Of a stretch of DNA of 64,000 bases, positions 61,546 to 64,000 are shown piece by piece. This stretch comes from Candidatus Zixiibacteriota bacterium (lineage in GTDB: Bacteria; Zixibacteria; MSB-5A5; GN15; FEB-12). The notes under the pieces are model-generated. The model did not search any database and was not told the DNA's origin. It saw nothing but the letters and a program-made list of their open reading frames with translations. The position numbers were made by a program, and so were the translations under genes. Position 1 is the stretch's first letter; each line of letters opens with the position of its first letter. The stretch lies in the NCBI GenBank assembly GCA_035380245.1, contig DAOSXA010000001.1, positions 468,069 through 532,068 on the forward strand, written 5' to 3'.

Positions 61546-62511
61546 CTACCAGGCATAACCGGCGCTGACGCGGTAGGTCTCATCGAAATCAGGATTGTTC
61601 TGGAAAGCGAAATCGAACACCGCCCGGCCGGCGGAGACACCCAGACCGGCGGTGAACTTGCCCCCGTTAAAACCGAAACGGCCGCTCACCAGCTTGCGGT
61701 ATTCCACTTCCCAGCCGAAATGAGTATCGGCCGAAACCGCCCCGGTCCAGTATTGATCGGAGTATTTGCGATCCTCGAAACGTATTTCACCACTGAAGGC
61801 AAACCGCCCGACAAAGTCATTATGGCAGCGCTCCAGAAGTAAACCGGGACGCGCCGTGGGATATATCGATTCGGTATAAGCTCCCCGGCCAAAGGTCTCC
61901 CCCGAATATCGCACGAAACCGGTCGTGATGTCGTTGACCATCAGACCCAGCGTTGCCCAGGTCCGCGCATGATAAAGTAAACCGCCGTCGAAACTCAATC
62001 CCTTGCCGGACTCACCGGCCAGATCACGGTAAATCAAACGCGCGGTGAGACCGTACTCGAGCTTGTCCATGAGCTGTCCCGAAACAGCCGCACCGAACAT
62101 GACATCGGCATGCGACTCCTCCCCTACTATTACGGTGCGACCGGAGTTGTCGCGATCGGTGATATAGATACCGTCGCCGCCGAGGTAATAAAGATAACAG
62201 CCGAACGCGCCGATCAGACCGCTGCTGTCGCGCCGGGAATCGACATACGCTACGAAATCATGATTGAGAAGCGAACCGAATGTCTCTGAATGCATCGCCA
62301 TAACCTGGCGACCGGACAAGCCGTTGAGACCGGCCGGGTTCCAATAACCGGCAGTAGCATCAAACGGACCAGCCACGGTAGCGCCTCCCAGCGCCAGTGG
62401 TCGACCGCCGACTCCGAGGCTGAACGGCTCCCCGGCATATTTTGCCCCCAGGGCCGCCGGGACGGCTATCAGCAAGGCAACCAACAGAGCACAAACGACA
62501 TATCGGATCAA
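61546..62511 (-). CDS. PorV/UPF0164-like outer-membrane barrel protein
   Basis: The 321-residue product has a Sec signal peptide and amphipathic strand repeats. The NPAGL motif near residue 60 (WNPAGLNGLSG), the preceding GGRPLALGGATVA, and the C-terminal aromatic residue (VSAGYAW) support a PorV/FadL-like barrel. It starts at TTG 62511, with AGAGAG upstream but no strong ribosome site. In related bacteria PorV serves type IX secretion; no other such gene is seen here. Confidence 0.83.
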   Translation of the reverse strand: MIRYVVCALLVALLIAVPAALGAKYAGEPFSLGVGGRPLALGGATVAGPFDATAGYWNPAGLNGLSGRQVMAMHSETFGSLLNHDFVAYVDSRRDSSGLIGAFGCYLYYLGGDGIYITDRDNSGRTVIVGEESHADVMFGAAVSGQLMDKLEYGLTARLIYRDLAGESGKGLSFDGGLLYHARTWATLGLMVNDITTGFVRYSGETFGRGAYTESIYPTARPGLLLERCHNDFVGRFAFSGEIRFEDRKYSDQYWTGAVSADTHFGWEVEYRKLVSGRFGFNGGKFTAGLGVSAGRAVFDFAFQNNPDFDETYRVSAGYAW

Positions 62512-62670
62512 GACAATAACTCTCTCTTAGTCAATTCTGAGGTTATCTATTATACGTTATCGGCCCTCATCGGCAAGAAATGTTGTGTTGTTTTTTCATG
62601 TTCGGACCACTCGTCCGTACACCGCGGAATGCTGGCAAATCCACACACAATTTAATGCTATCCGGGCAGA

Positions 62671-62690
62671 CGGGACGTCTGCCTCCCACT
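62671..62690 (-). repeat. Short dispersed repeat, GTGGGCGGCAGACGTC family, inverted copy
   Basis: Reading the minus strand gives AGTGGGAGGCAGACGTCCCG, the same unit as at 467-483 and 33901-34012. With the left side it forms a GGCAGACG/CGTCTGCC palindrome at 62665-62683. Confidence 0.7.
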
Positions 62691-62703
62691 AAACAAAACC
62701 ACG

Positions 62704-62733
62704 AAAAAAAGGCGGGTGACAAAACACCCGCCT
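62704..62733 (-). terminator. Rho-independent terminator
   Basis: On the minus strand AGGCGGGT pairs with ACCCGCCT, then TTTTTT follows. It ends the HMA-like gene. Confidence 0.92.
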
Positions 62734-62759
62734 GGGGGAAATCTCATCCAATCAAAGAG

Positions 62760-63338
62760 TTAGTGAGGATCGGTAGTCTTTTTCGAGCCCTTGCCCGCAC
62801 AGCAGCCTCCCTTGGCGCTGGCGGCACAGGTTTTGGGATCACAACCGCTCTTTACCGCCGCATTGTCAACGGTTGTCCCGGTTGCCGCCGGAATGATCTC
62901 CGCCGTATAGCCCTTGTCGGAAATCGCCTTGATCAGGTTATCGCCCTTGACTTTATCCATCATAGTGCAGACCAGAGCATAACCTTCCTTATGATCAACC
63001 TTGAGAACCTTCTGGACCCCTTCAACTTTGCTGAGAGCAGTGGTAACAGCCTGCTCGCAACCGCTGCCGGTCATCCCCTTGATGTCGATCCTGGTGAAAC
63101 CACAACCCTGGTGATCGGCGCAGAACTGCTTACACTCTTCAGCACTCATTCCACAGGCCTGGGCACATTGTTCCGGAGTCATATTAACTGAAGCCATCGA
63201 CATTTTGGCGTCGCTCGTTTTGGCAACAGCACTGGCGGAAGTTTTCCTGGCGGCGGTACAGGATTCGCCGCTGAACACCTGACTACCGGCCAAAACCAGC
63301 ACCAGGGCGGCAATCATCAGAATAGCAGCTTTTCTCAC
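62760..63338 (-). CDS. Exported HMA-like protein with altered metal motif
   Basis: The 192-residue protein has a Sec signal peptide (MRKAAILMIAALVLVLAGSQ). A Cys-rich part (CAQACGMSAEECKQFC) leads into a heavy-metal-associated domain: FTRIDIKGMTGSGCEQAVTT has the family form GMTCxxC, but the first Cys is Gly. The C-terminal tail is Gly/Lys-rich with a CC pair (GGCCAGKG). It may bind metal through other Cys. GTG start follows AAGGAG. Confidence 0.82.
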   Translation of the reverse strand: MRKAAILMIAALVLVLAGSQVFSGESCTAARKTSASAVAKTSDAKMSMASVNMTPEQCAQACGMSAEECKQFCADHQGCGFTRIDIKGMTGSGCEQAVTTALSKVEGVQKVLKVDHKEGYALVCTMMDKVKGDNLIKAISDKGYTAEIIPAATGTTVDNAAVKSGCDPKTCAASAKGGCCAGKGSKKTTDPH

Positions 63339-63387
63339 GGAGTCTCTCCTTAGCAGTTATAATAGAGTATTTCTCTCTGTTTTCCCT

Positions 63388-63416
63388 ATATTAAAGCGAT
63401 AACCGGTTTGAGTCAA
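63388..63416 (-). promoter_or_regulatory. Sigma-70 promoter of HMA-like gene
   Basis: Read on the minus strand, TTGACT and TAATAT are exactly 17 bases apart, about 50 bases before the gene start. Near-consensus boxes. Confidence 0.75.
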
Positions 63417-63531
63417 TCAGTTTATTGATAATATCGGCCCATTTTCTCGCCGGTTCCCTTCATCTGCCTGCTTAGACAAAAGCATGCTTTATTTGTTCCC
63501 AAAATTACGGATTAAAATTGTCCCTTTTCCC

Positions 63532-63560
63532 TTGACTAGTGCGGTTTTTCAGGCTATCAT
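63532..63560 (+). promoter_or_regulatory. Sigma-70-like promoter facing right end
   Basis: TTGACT and TATCAT are 17 bases apart. No coding frame follows within the window; only the dispersed repeat lies downstream. It may serve a gene beyond 64000 or a short RNA. Confidence 0.45.
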
Positions 63561-63682
63561 CACTTACACCGGGATAAGCACAATCAAACGATGATACAGA
63601 AAAATACTCCTAAGTAGGAATTACTTATAAACTGTACCTGTAAATACTAGTCCTGCATACCGGCAACTCCTGCCGCTCTCAG

Positions 63683-63838
63683 GGACTGTTGAAAAAGTTA
63701 TACGATCGGATATTCAGTAAACACAGATTGTAATGCGGACAACATGAGGCCGCCCGCTACGCGAGGTCACGACTCTTAATCGCGTAGCGGTGGGGGCTTG
63801 TCTCCGCCGCGACTGAGGTTTTTCACCAAACCCCTCAG
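63683..63838 (+). repeat. Dispersed ~155-bp non-coding repeat, right copy
   Basis: It matches 531-685 in the same orientation. The CCCGCTACGCG and CGCGTAGCGG arms and the GGGGCTTGTCTCCGCCGCGA core are kept, while the flanks differ by scattered changes. The remaining gene-free bases from 63339 to 64000 show two promoters (63388-63416 and 63532-63560) and nothing else I recognise. Confidence 0.8.
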
Positions 63839-64000
63839 ATGGCGGAAGGCTTTTTTCGCGCCTATGCCGACTGTCCTGGCATCAAGTTACAGGTGGCTTC
63901 AGCAGGACTGAAACCCAAAGGAGTACACCCGCCGTCCGTTTAAGTTATGGCTGAGACCGGCATTGAGATATCAGAGCAGACATCGGACTCGATCGAGAGC

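Overview
The window looks like chromosomal DNA of an uncultured diderm bacterium of the FCB group, most like candidate phylum Zixibacteria. This rests on six exported proteins with paired dockerin-like C-terminal repeats of the DIADLVYLVTYMF type, two proteins with the NPAGL motif of PorV/FadL-like outer-membrane barrels, a patatin/Omp85-like fusion, an LpoB-type lipoprotein and many lipobox signal peptides. The phylum call is inference; no rRNA or tRNA gene was found.

Layout. 1-8140: end of a 4Fe-4S membrane protein, a composite of short intergenic repeats, an AIM24-type protein with a lipoprotein, an M50 protease, an HD-GYP response regulator, lipoyl synthase and a large exported dockerin protein. 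8139-21189: a minus-strand phage-like head cluster with portal, terminase large subunit, prohead protease, a putative decoration protein, HK97-type capsid protein, putative connector genes, a beta-propeller protein, two proteins with Sec signal peptides and a holin-like protein. It has no recognisable tail, integrase, replication or endolysin gene. Two plus-strand genes sit inside it: a lipoprotein and a PEP-CTERM protein behind a well matching sigma-54 promoter. 21356-28471: a TPR lipoprotein, a small exported protein and two tandem M1 aminopeptidase paralogues with dockerin-like tails. 28630-33799: housekeeping genes on the minus strand (Nnr, Lon, YchF). 33800-34538: a gene-free cluster of several repeat families. 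34539-36420: ECF sigma factor, zinc-finger anti-sigma factor and exported protein, joined by ATGA overlaps.

36521-46278: an SBBP-repeat propeller with dockerin, endonuclease IV, a DUF433/HTH-like protein, a small dockerin protein, RidA, LpoB with a COG3014-like partner, and an M23-like metallopeptidase with dockerin. 46503-50255: a minus-strand operon of acetolactate-synthase-like enzyme, aldehyde dehydrogenase and a haem-binding protein. 50600-53500: a type IV pilin-like operon (PilV-, PilW- and PilX-like) behind a second sigma-54 promoter. 53585-62511: TrmH-type methyltransferase, DUF4097 protein and SppA fused to a barrel; then, in the other direction, patatin/Omp85 and a YCF48-like lipoprotein; then a PorV-like barrel. 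62760-63338: an exported HMA-like protein lacking one metal-binding Cys. The right end carries a second copy of the roughly 155-bp repeat found near the left end.

The main themes are envelope and surface biology (dockerin-tagged peptidases and propellers, candidate cohesin-like partners, pilins, PEP-CTERM), housekeeping genes between them, and a phage-derived head module with intact reading frames. The head module is the best candidate for an undescribed system.
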